From contig MQVO02000013.1 of assembly GCA_001986395.2 (NCBI GenBank), positions 1-64,000 on the forward strand: a stretch of DNA of 64,000 bases. Direction: 5' to 3'. Origin of the DNA: Irpex lacteus. Its lineage: Eukaryota; Basidiomycota; Agaricomycetes; Polyporales; Irpicaceae. Shown piece after piece: positions 1 to 12,249 of the stretch (positions within the stretch are counted from its first letter, which is position 1; every line of letters begins with the position of its first letter). The position numbers and the translations under genes are program-made. The notes below the pieces were generated by a model. It was not told the DNA's origin, made no database searches, and worked only from the letters and a program-made list of their open reading frames with translations.

Positions 1-1807
1 CCGTTCCCAACTCGATCTCGAGCAGGGCTGATTAAAGTAGCCATTTACTTTGGTAATGAGGAAAAGAAGAAGGAAGTCAAAGCAATCATAGACACTGGGT
101 CTGAATTAAACATTGTCAAGTTTGACTTCTGGAAAGAATGGATTCGCATGCCGCGTGATATCAGCAACCCTGTGCGATTATCTGATGCCAATGGCGGCTC
201 TGCTCAGCTAAAATGGGGAAGTCAAGGGCGTCAAATTAGATATGGGATCATTCTTCACAATGGCTAACCTATATATCGGTGCCAATCCCCCATTCGACTT
301 GCTGCTGGGACGCTCCTGGCAACAGGGGAATTACGTATCAATTGATGAGCGAGAAGACGGCACTTACCTCTTGTTTAAGAACTCCCGCTTAACCCATGTC
401 AAGTATGAATTACCCGCCATAATAGAAGACAGCAGTTCAGAAAACCGAGGCGATATTCAGCAATATGTCAATTCGCAATTCTCGTATATGGCTACATTAG
501 GTGATGAGATAACAGGGAGTCATGAAGACATTGAAAGCACTGCCAGGATCGAGGAAGTCGCCGAATCAGAATCTGAGCCCAGGAATACCGTGATTACCGC
601 AGGCGCTGATGAAAATCAGGCACTGAGTACTGTCATCACCAGATCTACCCATCCAATCTTGACAAATCGGCGATCAGCAACCTCGGAAACTTTGGCAATG
701 AGAACTGAACCTACACATGGGACCCGTTCGGAATATGTGCAATGGTATTCAGTAGTGCCTACCGGCGCAATATTCCCGCTTGACAGAATGACGAGATCAC
801 AATACCTGCGTCACCGTACCGAGGGACCTGTGCCCAGAGTTCAACACAGACCAGTTAGCAGAATGGCTACTGTAGAAGAAATAAATGAAGAACAAGAGGA
901 AGGAGAAATAATTCCTGAAACCCCATCCCCAGATTCTGAGCAATCTGCTGGGCATCTAGATAGAGCACCTACTGAGTCTTCAGTGACGCTAAGTGACCAT
1001 TATAGCACATGCGCCAACCCCAGTGAGACTGAGGGAAGCTCGAGTAATTTTTCAAACGTCGGCCTAGTCGCTGACGCTGTACATGAACCTGTTAACGATG
1101 GCAGAATTAATTACAGCACTCGTGAACAGATTGAGCAACTTACTGACGCCGCATATCGCCTACAGCAGCTAGTCCAGTCAGCTTCGGTAAACAACAGCTC
1201 CCGGCGAGTGTACCATAACGCATATCAAGAAGCAATACGACATTTAATCCAAGCACGTCGGGCATTCCAGAGACATCAAGCACAGGAGAGAAACCCGCAG
1301 GAGGAAGCCGACAGGCTCAGCCGACCGCCAAACTCACCAGTGATACGAGCACGCCCACGTCGATCACACCGATCAGTCCATGAAATATTTATATTGCCAA
1401 CCCCGCCGCGACCAGCACTGCCGGAGATTACGACTACTAGTAGTACATCGTTCTTCGCATCAGTACGACCAGCCTATAATACAACTTCATCCACTCTCAC
1501 TCTGCATGAAGAACAGCCAGTTAGTAACACAACCGTGCGAGTAGAGATAGGAACCACGCCTGTGCCCGGACTTGAGCGCAGCGCAGCAGCCCTATTGCGT
1601 AGCCTAAGAGATGAAACACATACCCTGCAGGACAGTGAGCAGCGCCGCGAGCATAATATGAGTAGAGCCACTTACGGTAATGAACGACGTCCCAGCCGCA
1701 GGGCAGAGAACCGCCATCGAATAGGAGAACTAGCAAGAGGAGTGAGCCCGCCGGTAAACTATGAGCAGCACGACAACTTACTAAAGAAACGCCTCGCGAC
1801 GTGCTGA
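1..1807 (+). pseudogene. gag-protease ORF of element 1, 5'-truncated and frameshifted
   Basis: Frame 1 is open from position 1 to 264 and contains the aspartic protease motif IIDTGSELNI (catalytic Asp codon at 91-93). The second half of the protease fold (MANLYIGANPPFDLLLGRSW) is in frame 2, which is open from 212 to 1807. A one-base indel near 208-220 therefore separates the two halves. The minus-strand relative at 16,679-21,103 has the same protease uninterrupted (IIDTGSMLNI, then FANMYIGEHAPFDLLLGRPW), which supports reading this as a lesion. Downstream both proteins share an ARIEEV motif followed by long low-complexity acidic and Ser/Thr/Arg-rich sequence. The family protein processes Gag and Pol inside virus-like particles; this copy is probably inactive unless a frameshift is tolerated. 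Confidence 0.8.
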
Positions 1808-2284
1808 CGGCCACGTATTTGCCGGTGCACAACACGCGCGTGACCGATCCCTAACGAGACCTCCGTCAGTACACCTCCGAGACCATGAACAAGGAAGAAC
1901 TTACGTTAGGGAACATCACGTATCGCCAACTGATGATGGATATCTCGCGGACGACGACGCGAGCAGAACCTCGCGTGTAGTTCTTGACTTTGGTCTGGGA
2001 ATGGAACAGTCAGCGCACGAGCTCGCAAGGTCTCGAAAGTACTTACCACAACAATAGCCATAGTCCTAGTGAGCAGGAAAGAATGCGGGAAAGGTTTCGC
2101 GAATAGTCGCAATAGAACGCGAAGGGTACGCGACGATGCCGCTGAGAGTGACGAAAGTCAGTTCGAGCCACCCGAGGAAGTATGGTGGAGCCAGTTCTAC
2201 TCACCTAGTCAGAAGCCAGCAGAGGCCTGCGTAGTTTGCGCCAACCTGAATCCGCGACCGCCCTTTTGTAGGGGCCACTATTGA
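1785..2284 (+). other. Probable C-terminal continuation of the element 1 gag-pro reading frame
   Basis: After the TGA at 1805-1807 a different frame (0) is open from 1785 to 2058 and has coding-like composition. Frame 2 is then open to a stop at 2284. The two can be joined in frame by a candidate intron 2039-2109 (GTACTT...ATAG, weak). The last residues contain a CxxC...CxxH arrangement (CVVC, then CRGH), which may be a degenerate zinc-binding motif. The related minus-strand protein also ends in a zinc knuckle, so a C-terminal metal-binding module is plausible. No intact single ORF exists here. Confidence 0.4.
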
Positions 2285-2888
2285 AGATCTCATCAGTGTA
2301 CGCAAAGATGTAAGTGAAACAGTATTTGACTTACCGGAAACCCGGAGCCCCGCCTGCCTCCCCCAATAGCACGAGGCATCGCCCGAAAAGTGAATACGCC
2401 ATGCGCTAGAACACTTCCTAAGAAAACGAATTTGTAGATGAATCAGTAAACAATGACCTCAGCCTGACGCTAGCCTCGTGTTCAGCACTCACCTGACGTT
2501 GAACCCGAGTGCTCCCCTTGCTAACAACCAAGCATCGCACCTACCAAGCCCGTTGCCTAATCAATACGTACCATGAGTTGTCACGCACCTAGCCCATGCC
2601 TGAACAACGCGACCGCCCTCACAAGCCTCCCTATGACCTCATAAACAGAAAAGACAATGAGGACTCACATTGATTCACGGGTGCCCGTCTGAAACCGCCA
2701 ATTGAAACGTCTTGAGACCGAGTATCCGACGAAGAGCGGTAAGGCGTTGAAGAGAGACGGCTGGCCAAGCTAACCAGACGACCAGTAAGGAGGGAGGGGA
2801 GCGGTAGGCCAGACAAGGACGAAAAAGGGCAGCGAGAAAGGCTAGCCACGTCTGAAGAACAGTAAAGAAAATGAATATTAGCGACAAG
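2285..2888. other. Non-coding stretch between gag-pro and the middle gene
   Basis: No convincing open frame is visible on either strand. The 88-111 aa minus-strand frames at 2631-2966 have no recognisable motif. The stretch ends in a TATA box and a pyrimidine-rich leader that appear to serve the middle gene. Confidence 0.5.
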
Positions 2889-2896
2889 TATAAAAG
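2889..2896 (+). promoter_or_regulatory. TATA box of the element 1 middle gene
   Basis: TATAAAAG lies 97 nt before the ATG at 2993, followed by a C/T- and CA-rich leader typical of fungal core promoters. An internal promoter inside an LTR retrotransposon would give the middle gene its own transcript. Confidence 0.5.
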
Positions 2897-2992
2897 GGAC
2901 AGGTTGCGACGCACCAGAGATTCCCATATCCCCAGCTTCAATTCCTACAAACAACCACCCATCCACCTCTTGCTTCGCTAGCCGTCCCGGAC

Positions 2993-5900
2993 ATGACGGC
3001 AGCCACGTATCGAGAATGGGGCCCCGGCCTCTACTATACCACCCACACCGTCCACAACCACCCTGAGATACTCGACAAACTCACCGAAGGACTGACGTTG
3101 CAGCCCGAGAAGGGCAGCACGCCGGTCACGTTCGCCCTCGACCAGCCCGACTATCTGCTCGACAACTACCTCATGGCCTCAGAGGACAGGGATATCCCCT
3201 CTCTGAAACCCCCACTCCTGCTTTCTGGGCAAACTTTCGAACGCCACAGCGTTCAGGTTAGCTCGAAGGGAAGCGAAGTACATACCTTTCATATCCCATA
3301 CGCCACGCTCAGTCTCCCCGACGTCTACTCCGGTCTTCCTAAGTACACACGCGTCCACGCCGTCCTCCAAGTCATCACCGAGGGCAAGAAGGGCGAACTG
3401 ATCGCCATGGACTCTGTCGACCGTACAGAATATGGAGTGTACCGCGACCAGCGGTGGGCCTATGTGCGAGGAGCCGGCGGACAGCCCGAAGTGTACCTCT
3501 ACGGTACTGACAACGAGCTTGATAGTTACGTGTTCGAGGAATTGTCGGCCGAGCAGATGGTACAAGAGATGGAGGAGTCGGTTGGAAGGGATGCGGATAG
3601 GAGGTCTGGAGACCGCCTCCTTGACGATGGAGAGAAGATAAGGGCGACGAACGAAGCGTGGTGGGACGCGCGACGCAAGTGGTCCCGAGAGTATAATGAT
3701 CGAGTGATGCGGGAACATGCCGAGATCGTGGCTAAACGCAAGGCTGCTGAGGCGGCCAAGATTAGCTCGTCAGATAAAGGTACGAGTTCACGTGGCAGAA
3801 GTGATAAGATTGGTCACTTAACTGTCTCGTGGCATAGACGCGCTCTCAGGTGAGGCTACAGCGGCGATCACCGGGAACCCTGTTCCTGATCGTGCCCCGG
3901 TCGATCAACCTGCCTCTTCGTCTCAGCCATCTGCCCCTCCTTTCGCCCCCACTGTCCCTTCCCCGCTGCGCAACTCCATCACTCTTCCCGACTCCCCTGC
4001 TGAGACTCTCGTCGACTCCGAGCCCCTCGTTCCCAACGCCAACTCTGTCCCCAGCGGCCCCAGTTCGTCCACCACTCGTCCCTCTGCCACCAACACTGTC
4101 CCTTCCACGTCCGTCTCAAAGACCGTGTACCCTCAAACCATCGCCATCGCCGACCCCAACAACAGCTATGAGCCTCGCCTCGTCGTCAAGCAGCCCCACA
4201 TCTCCGACTCGGACTCTGAGATCGATGAGCTGGACTCCAGCTCTGATTCAGAGGACGAGGTTCTCGTCTCACGACCCTCGTCGCCCTCCGCCAACGCGTC
4301 CGTACCCTTCGTTCCCACCACGCGAGCCCTGGAGAAGAAGAAGGCGGTAGCTGCAAGGAAGAAGAACTTAGTAGTCTCGAGGAGGATGACTTTACGGTCG
4401 GGCAAACGTACTGGTGCGTGTTGCCAGCCCTCCTTTACAGCTCTAAGGAAGCTGACCATAGCGTCCCTCTACAAGGCAAGTCCCCCGTCCCTGCCGACCA
4501 GCCTATGACGGCGTCGACAGAAGAGCTCATGGCGGACATATTTGGCACCGACTGGGACGGAGACATATCGATGGACGAGTCGTCTGATGACGCTGTCGTC
4601 GTCGATGCTCCTGGACCTGCCGATGCTACGCCTGTGAACCCAGCCCCAGAGCCAGTCGTTCCCAACGGTCCCACGCCTAGCGAGGAGCAGGTCGAACGCG
4701 AGCTGAGCGTAGCTCTGCACACAGGACTTCAGACACCCCTCCCGAGGAGCCGTTCTCGCCAGCTACGGGAGCTAATCGAGTAAGGCTGCCGAACGGAGCG
4801 GTGCCCAGCGAGCCTCTTGCGCGGTCAGGTATGTGGTATACAAATGCGCTAGTACGATTGCGTGCTAACCTGCGTATTACTACTAGCATGCCACCACGCC
4901 CTGAGAACCCTACCGCCAACGAGCTGACTCTAGCCGTTCCCCCTTCACTCCTCATCATCCGACGACCATCCGTTAACGACCCCAGCAGCGAGCTGCAGTA
5001 TCCTTACGAGGATACTGTCCCTAATACCCCCGTCGACGACATGGACACCAGCATCCACCCTCCACCCCTACAACCACTCACACCGACGTCGCCCTCTGAC
5101 TCTCACGAGGCTGCAGCCTCCGAGTAGTGGCAGACGACGGCCAGGCGAACGCGCCGTCCACGGCTGCTCCCGTCAACGTCGTATCGTGCTCGCAAGGGCA
5201 ACATCGATGGCCCCGGTCATGAGTTCGTTGGTCCCTGACTCCCCTAGATCCCCTTCGCCCTCACTGAACGGAGGCGCAAGACTCCCTCATCGACCACTCA
5301 ACCCGCCATCCCCGCCGACCGTGCTGTCCAGCAGCATCAGTTCAGCCTGCCTACCGTGTCTACCAAGGTAGAGGCCCCTCGCGTCGACGACGGCAGCTTC
5401 GTGGCCCCGTTTGGTCACTGCGCAGACGATACCCCCATTACCTTACACTTTCTACGCCCCCGTTCTTCAGCCCATCGCCATGCATATTCAGATTCGCCGC
5501 TTCTGCTGCAGCGTCCTCGAGTATGCTTCCCTCGTCGCGCTCGACAAGGGCCTCAACGCCTACATCCGACACCTCCACAGCATCATCGACGACGCCAATC
5601 TCTACAAGTACCACGACGTCTACCACGTTCGATCCGAGTGGAGTGGCAATCCGTTCCTCTATGCGATGGAACAGTTCCGCCTCACTCAGATCCTCCATTT
5701 CTTCGACGACCTCGACCCCAACCGTGAGAGTGCCCGGCTCTCATCGCTCGTCGAGCTCATCAACGAGGTTCTTCACGTCACGGTAGCCAAGTCGGACTGG
5801 AATATGATCGCTCGCCAACGTCTTTCTGGATTTTACGGACCACCCTTTTCCATGCCCTTCACCCATGATTATGTCGCACTCACACCCTCAACACGTATAC

Positions 5901-6010
5901 CTCTTCTGTCCCCATTTCACACTTGTCCCGTCTATGTACTTGTATCCTATTCCTGCACCCCCGCCAAACCCTCACACCTCTTCCATTTCCTCTCGACGAG
6001 TTCGATTTGA
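2993..6010 (+). CDS. Middle accessory gene of element 1, multi-exon, unknown function
   Basis: Not recognised as a known family. The first exon opens at ATG 2993 and reads as a globular domain for about 260 residues. Later parts are Ser/Pro-rich with an acidic patch (SDSDSEIDELDSSSDSEDE, near 4206-4260) and end in a second globular domain. Frames change several times, and most changes fit short introns: 3780-3849 (GTACGA...CTCAG), 4780-4886 (GTAAGG, branch TGCTAAC, CTAG), 5181-5247 (GTATCG...CCCTAG), 5368-5425 (GTAGAG...GCGCAG). Two weaker ones are 4414-4475 and 4998-5116. This set of joins keeps one frame and gives about 844 residues, close to the 897 aa ORF in the same place in element 2. 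Both proteins share GNP[FY]L-x3-E-x9-FF near the C-terminus, which makes them homologues. Exon borders need transcript support. Confidence 0.6.
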
Positions 6011-6638
6011 TCTCCCACCGTCTCCGCCATCGCATTCTTCACTCCCTGTACCACTAGTTGTCCCCGATCCTATGCCTTATGCCCCATCCTCTACCTTCCA
6101 TTATGCCCTTCCACTTGCCTCTGTAACATGGTCTTGTACTTGTACTCATTTCGCACAACACTACGCCCATTATTATGGCTCTCGTCGCGTAGCTCTTTTT
6201 CTTGTAGTAGTCGGTGTTCGTCGATGACGCAAGTTTTTTTCGTTGTGCTCTAAATTCATCTCTTGTTTCCCTTAACCTTCAGGCGTGATACCACTTCTCC
6301 ATCACTCATGCCTGACCGCTTAAGTTGTAAGTATCATAGAACTTTATGTTCTGCTGATGCTCACTCTACAAAGAGATGCCTAAGATAGTTAATACCTTAT
6401 GTTTCTTCCTTCAGGAGGAAAAACTCTTTCTTATGCATTCAAGCCTACATTTTTATGTTCACCTTCCGCTTCATTGGACAGTTTATGTCTTGAACCTTAT
6501 AATACTTATCATCTTAACTCTACTTAGTCCTTTCTGTTATACGGCGCCCTACGCGACTTATACTCTAACTCCGATGCTACCCTGTTGTAGCATCAAAAAC
6601 AAACCCCCCCCCCCCCCCTTTTTACAAACTAACTATCA
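6011..6638. other. Spacer between middle gene and pol, with a C15 tract
   Basis: T-rich sequence probably holds the 3' end of the middle gene. A TTATAATAC sequence near 6497 could be a TATA element for pol. A run of 15 C followed by T5 (6604-6618 for the C run) lies about 20 nt before the first pol ATG. Nothing else was seen. Confidence 0.4.
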
Positions 6639-9600
6639 ATGATGCAGCACAACATACAGAATACCGAAATGCGATTACTCGAGCCTAACAGCAATACCTA
6701 CTACGCATCGGCGACTGAAGATGGGCCTTCTTCGACCGATACCAACTCCCGCCCACCCACCCGTATTATACTGGCTGCTTCTTTCGAATCGTTACCAGTA
6801 TTCTTATCTCCTGAAATGGAAGATCATGATGAGGACATCATTTCTTTTGGGTGGACCCCAGGCGTATACTGCGTATAAACGTGTAGATAAGAAAATAAAA
6901 CCAGTACCGGCCACTATTCCTGAAGAGTCAAAAGTTATTCGCCGATTTCCGGAGAACCCACTAGACTCTCTCCCACCGCTGCCCGTTAATCCACCAGATT
7001 TTGTACCAAATGGCAGACTAGCAGAGGAGCGGCTACAAGAAATGAAATTGTTTGAAGAGGACTTCCTGTGGCCAGAAGAAAAGAAACTTTTCACTCATAT
7101 TATGCAATTTCACCAAAACGCACTAGTCTTTGAAGACAGTCAGCGTGGATCCTTCCGAGAAGACTACTTCTCACCCTACATAATTCCAGTAGTCCCTCAT
7201 GTCCCATGGGCACACGGGAACATTCCCATTCCACCAGGAATTCGCGAAAAGGTAATTGAACTACTACGCGAAAAGATGGCAGCCGGAGTATATGAGCCAA
7301 GTCAGTCCTCATACAGGTCCCGGTGGTTCTGTGTACTGAAGAAGAGCGGTAAACTGAGACTGGTACATGACCTGCAGCCGCTAAATGCGGTAACCATCAA
7401 GGAAGCAGGACTACCTCCCAACCTTGACAGTTTTGTGGAGCCATTCGCCGGTAGGCAATGCTACACAGTAATGGACCTCTACTGGGGATTCGATGCACGA
7501 AAGGTACATGTCAAAAGTCGAGATTTAACAGCCTTTCAGACTCCTTTGGGATTACTACGAATCACGTCCTTGCCTACAGGATTTACTAATTCACCCGCTG
7601 AATTCCAAGCGTGCATGGCCTTTATTTTACAAGATGAAATGCCGCACACTGCTGACATCTTCATTGATGACCTAGCCATCCGTGGACCGATAACCCAATA
7701 CCTTGATCAGCAGGGTAGCCCAGAGGTTCTATCAGAAAACCCCAATATCAGGCGATTCATATGGGAGCATGCCCTGGACGTCTATCGAATTTTGCACCGA
7801 GTTGCCCATGCAGGAGGCACCTTCTCACCCAGCAAGGTACAACTAGCCAAGCCCACAGCCGTCATTCTAGGACATAAATGCACTCCAGAAGGCAGGGTCC
7901 CTGACGAACAGAAAGTAGAAAAGATTTTAAAGTGGCCCCCACTTACCTCAGTGAAAGAAGTGCGCGGATTCCTGGGACTCTGTGGTACAGTGAGAATCTG
8001 GATCAAGAATTACTCTCTGATTGCTAGACCACTGACCGAACTAGTACGCAAAGATGAGGAATTTGTCTGGGACGACCGCCGAGAAGAAGCATTCCAGACT
8101 TTAAAGCAAATCATTACCTCCGCTCCAGCTTTAAAACCAATTGACTACACTTCTGATAATTCAATAGTATTATCAGTAGACTCAAGCCAGATTGCAGTCG
8201 GCTTCATCCTATCCCAAGAAGACGATAATGGCCGCAAGAGACCCGCCCGTTATGGATCAATACCCATGAACGAACGAGAGGCCCGCTATTCTCAGCCGAA
8301 ATTGGAACTATATGGCCTGTTCAGGGCACTACGGGCTTATCGGCTATACCTAATTGGAGCAAAAAATCTCAAGGTTGAGGTCGATGCCAAGTACATCAAA
8401 GGCATGCTCAATGAACCAGACCTGCAACCTAACGCCACAATCAACCGGTGGATCCAAGGAATCCTACTATTTGATTTTACCTTGGTACACATTCCAGCAG
8501 ACAAGCATAAAGGCCCCGACGCTTTGTCTAGGCGACGGCTAGCTGATGACGAAGAATACGTGGATAATGATGATGCCTGGTTAGATGACATCGCTCTTTT
8601 TGCAGGCCTACCCTCCTGCCATGTGCTAACATCGCAAGCTATATCACTAACTGCGCCAGTAAGCAGAGAGGACCAGGTATTAAACGAGATTCACCATTTC
8701 CTGGTCACGCTCGAAATCCCGGCAGGAAAAGACATACAGCAGCGCAAACGATTTATTAAGAGAGCTACTAAATTCTTTGTACGCCATGAACAACTGTACA
8801 AGCGAAATGGAATCAACCCGCCACTGCGCGCCATCACCAACCTTCCCACCCGATACGAGCTTCTAGAACAGGCCCATGAGCAGCTAGGACACAAGGGAGA
8901 GCATGCCGTATTCCAAACTTTGCATAAACGATTCTACTGGCCCAACATGTGGAACGATGTACGGAAGCATGTTAGTTCCTGTCTACCTTGCCAACTTCGA
9001 AGCACGATCAAGCCCCAAATTCCCCTCCACATCTCAACTCCTACCACCCTGTTTTCTAGAATTTATATTGACGTTATGAGAATGCCCGCTGGTCGGGGAG
9101 GATACACAAGCTTAGTAACAGCCCGCGACGACTTATCCGGAGCTGCCGAAGGAAGGGCCCTAAAATCAATAGACTCGGAATCCTTGCGGGACTTCTTTTG
9201 GGAATGTTTGTTCTGCAGGTATGGAGCGATCCAGGAAGTTACTACCGACAATGGCAGTGAGGTCCAAGGAGCTTTTACGCTACTAATGAATCGGTACGGA
9301 CTGCCCCAAACCAAGATCACACCTTACAACTCTCGCGCGAACGGAGTAGTAGAACGAGGGCATCATACTATTAGAGAAGCTCTTATTCGCACTTGCCGCC
9401 AGAATTCAACTGTCAGGCATAAGAACAAGTACAGCCGAAAACGGGAAGCAGAAGTACTGGCCGAATGGCCAAAGTATGTGCCCCTGGTTTATTTTGCAGA
9501 CCGTATAACCGTTAGACCTACGCTACACGTATCACCCTTCTATGTACTCCACGGAACAGAACCCTTGCTACCTTTCGACCTGTCAGAGGCGTCCTTCTTA

Positions 9601-10041
9601 AGCGACAGCTACAGAAGTGGTATGACCACCGAAGACCTGTTAGTAGCCAGAATGATTCAACTAGAAAAGCGTGACGAAGATCTAAAGCAGGTGGCTGAAA
9701 CACTGCGAAAGTACCGCTTAAGATCCAAAGAGCAGTTTGAGAAACGATTTGAAGCACGCCTGTGCTCTGGCGACTACAATCCTGGAGACCTAGTACTAGT
9801 AAGAAACACCACCATCGAAAAGAGCGCCGATAGAAAGCATCAACCTCGCTATCTAGGCCCGTATGAAATATTTCGACGCACTCAGCATGGATCATACGTG
9901 GTTAAAGAACTTAACGGCACTCCCATTCGATATAGGATCGCACCCTTCCGGATTATCCCCTACTTTTCACGCAAAGACACACGATTATGGCAGCTAGCAT
10001 ACGATGACGATGAATACGAAACACAACACGCGATACGATAA
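6639..10041 (+). CDS. pol: Pol polyprotein of element 1: reverse transcriptase, RNase H, integrase
   Basis: Copies element RNA into DNA and integrates it. Residue numbers count from 6721, the first ATG of the long frame. The RT has the YRSRWFCVLKKSGKLRLVHD block and the catalytic FIDDLA (Asp 316-317). RNase H carries SVDSSQIAVGFILSQ. Integrase shows an H-H-C-C zinc domain (about 718-757) and the D, D35, E triad (YIDV Asp 784; TDNGSE Asp 843; Glu about 878). There is no chromodomain. The natural N-terminus is uncertain: ATGATG at 6639 opens a different frame (to 6878), which joins the pol frame in phase if 6798-6861 (GTATTC...CCCCAG, weak branch point) is an intron. No internal stops were found, so this is the best-preserved gene of the element. 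The low-complexity N-terminus and KKIKPVPATIPEE region resemble other basidiomycete Gypsy pols. Confidence 0.9.
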
Positions 10042-10171
10042 CTAGTTTTGTAAAATTTTATTTTAAAAAAAGAGCCTTCCGCCAACTGCACCCAGCCTGA
10101 GCAAATCAGGACCTGTCGGATTCCGTTATCAATTACGAATCAAAAAACTCAAACTTAAAAACTTCCTGACC
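10042..10171. other. Convergent intergenic stretch after pol
   Basis: A/T-rich sequence (TTTTATTTTAAAAAAA just after the pol stop) probably carries the 3' ends of pol (+) and of the antisense accessory gene (-). Confidence 0.4.
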
Positions 10172-11144
10172 TTACTTCTTTCGAGCGTACGGTCCCTTCG
10201 ACCTGAGGTTTCGAGAGTGGCTGCTTACTGAAACCTCAGGAGAGCTACGTAGGCTGCGAGAAGAGCGAATGGGACCGATGGCGGATGCGACCGAGGGAGC
10301 AGCCTCGGAAGGCGCACGAGATGTTGACGAATGTACCGAGGAGGCCGTGGCAGTCGGTCCCGGAAGAAGTGCAGCTTGCAAGCGAGGAGTCCAAGGAGAA
10401 GCAGGGCGCGACGCAGATGAGTTAAGAGTGGCACGATCAGCTGGAGGCGACCAGCGAACCGGTACCACCAACTCGGCAGTCGACTCAGTATCCTCGACGT
10501 CAGTCTCGTTGACGGCACTCTCACCCGCATGAACTGTGCAACCGTAGCATCCCTGAGGACTTAGTCCAACGCGTAAGTAATGACAAACTCAGACAAGAAA
10601 GCAGTGCAACGTACACGAGGTGCATCCCAAAAGCCGGCCAAGGGCGGGGATACATGTCGCGAAAGGGCGAGGTCAGGAACATAGGCTTCATCCGACACAC
10701 CCCTGCTAAGGAGACTAGTCATGAGTCATCAAGCAAGCACGTTAAATAACCAAGTCACGCACAGGAGAGATGTTCGGGCGGAACGTGGGGGACTCTTGCA
10801 AACGGCACCCAGTACCGCTCCAAGGGAAAAACGATCATAATCCCAGCCATGTAGTTGGACCGGGTTAGGCGAAACAGTGCAACTCCCCGTTGACCCGACT
10901 CGTCAACTGCATCCAAGCAGTCGATCATGCCCAACTCATAAACATTCTCGGCCTCCCACTTGAGGAGAATTGGACGACGAGGGAAGATCCGGACGAGGTC
11001 GCGGCTGCATGCCAAGGAAAGGAGAGTCGAGCAGAGATAGTTAGCCGACGATTCATGCTCACCCACGGGCAAGTGAACAGTCCGGTTTAGAATGTCCGCG
11101 ATAGGAATCGGGAGGTTGTTGAGTACGATGACCTCCATGGCCAA
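10172..11144 (-). CDS. Antisense accessory gene between pol and the 3' LTR, unknown function
   Basis: No family recognised. The first exon runs from ATG 11144 to a stop at 10755 (129 codons) and has an ordinary globular composition. A GTGCGT donor at 10762 just before the stop, and further open sequence down to 10172, suggest more exons. After an acceptor ending CTTAGCAG (minus strand) the frame stays open for about 70 codons. A Ser/Pro/Ala-rich frame then ends in a basic tail (KGPYARKK). A second intron with a GTACGT donor near 10598 is possible, but two downstream frames are both open, so the 3' part is unresolved. The gene runs against pol and away from the + gene at 11,321, an unusual layout inside an LTR element. 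Confidence 0.4.
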
Positions 11145-11320
11145 AACGAAAGTGGGGTAGAGAGCGACAAGGGGGCAACAAGCAAAGGAAAGAACGACTT
11201 AAAAGCCAACCAGCCGTAAACCGCACCCTGTCCCATTCCTGAATGACCAAATGTTACAAAGGAAATCCCCGCTTCCCACGATGTCATTCTCCTACATAAA
11301 ACTCTCAGCCACGGAAATCC
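11145..11320. promoter_or_regulatory. Candidate bidirectional promoter between the two accessory genes
   Basis: The 176 bp between divergent ATGs hold a TTTTAAG element on - (near 11,200) and CATAAAA on + (near 11,295). Both are weak TATA-like sequences. The role is inferred from position only. Confidence 0.3.
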
Positions 11321-12096
11321 ATGCCCAGAAAAGAACCGCACCTCATGCCAACACCACTACACCCGTCCAAGTCTTCTACCTCATTGCGCTTGCGTGCACC
11401 CTTGCGCAAGATATCCACGTTCGTTGAACATACCATCACCAGCACCTTTTCCCATTCATCATCGACTCTGGACCTACCCATACAAGCACCACCCGCGAAT
11501 CATAGTCCAGCAGGGTCTGCCATCCTAGAGCCTCAAACGAGTAAGGTCACATTTATTTCCGGTGCATCAAAGAAGCCTAATTAATGTACGATCAAGTTGA
11601 GGCAGCCGCGCCCGCGATCAATCCCGAGGAACCGGTAACAGGACTCGTGCAAGAGCAGTCTTCGGAACCAAACGAGCCACGTCCCGTTCCGAACAGTCGG
11701 CACCCTCCCGCCATCACAATCACCGCCACCACCGCTGATATGATATTTTCCGCACTTTACGCCGACCAGCACATTACCTCGCTAGCGCCTAACACCGCGC
11801 TCGACCTTAGGATTTTCAAGTACAGCAACATCGTCCTTGGAAGCGCTCACGTTAAGCAAATAGTTCAGGTCCAGAAGTCCCAAATCATTGTTGAACTCGT
11901 CGTCAACGCCCCGGAATGGCGAGATGGAGAACATATTCTTGTGGCAATACCTCGCATCTTCCTGCGCTTGCACCCCTACACCGCTTTAATCCATTTTCGG
12001 CTTTTTTGGGCTCCAAAGCCTGACTCTCTTGACGTTCCCTTAACTCGAGAAGCTTGGCCGGCCCATGCTCTCATCGACAATGCATTTCCTTCTTAA
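11321..12096 (+). CDS. Sense accessory gene of element 1, two exons, unknown function
   Basis: Exon 1 (11321-11540) encodes a basic Ser/Thr/Pro-rich segment. Exon 2 (11606-12096) encodes a more globular segment rich in beta-type hydrophobic patterns (for example QIVQVQKSQIIVELVV). The intron 11541-11605 (65 nt) has GTAAGG, a CTAAT branch and GGCAG, and joins the two open frames exactly, giving about 236 residues. An alternative start is the ATG at 11345. No domain recognised, no transmembrane segment or signal peptide evident. It sits downstream of pol where some retroelements carry an env-like or accessory ORF, but nothing here looks like an envelope protein. Confidence 0.5.
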
Positions 12097-12249
12097 ATAG
12101 CCAAGAAGGCTCACCCATCACTTGTCAAACTGTTCCCCCACCGTACACATCACCTAATCCCTAGCATCCACTTGCCAAGATCAGAATCCGTCTACCTACC
12201 CTAGTCCATCATTAGTTATTTTTTTACCCACATTCCTTCTTCCATTCAG

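Noticed and set aside
5523..5786. Ser/Thr-rich 87 aa frame over the last exon of the middle gene
   Set aside because: The overlapping frame 2 has the globular sequence and the signature shared with element 2; this one is a shadow.
10269..10532. 87 aa + ORF opposite the antisense accessory gene
   Set aside because: Composition looks like the complement of the Ser/Pro/Ala-rich minus-strand frame; no intron or promoter supports it.
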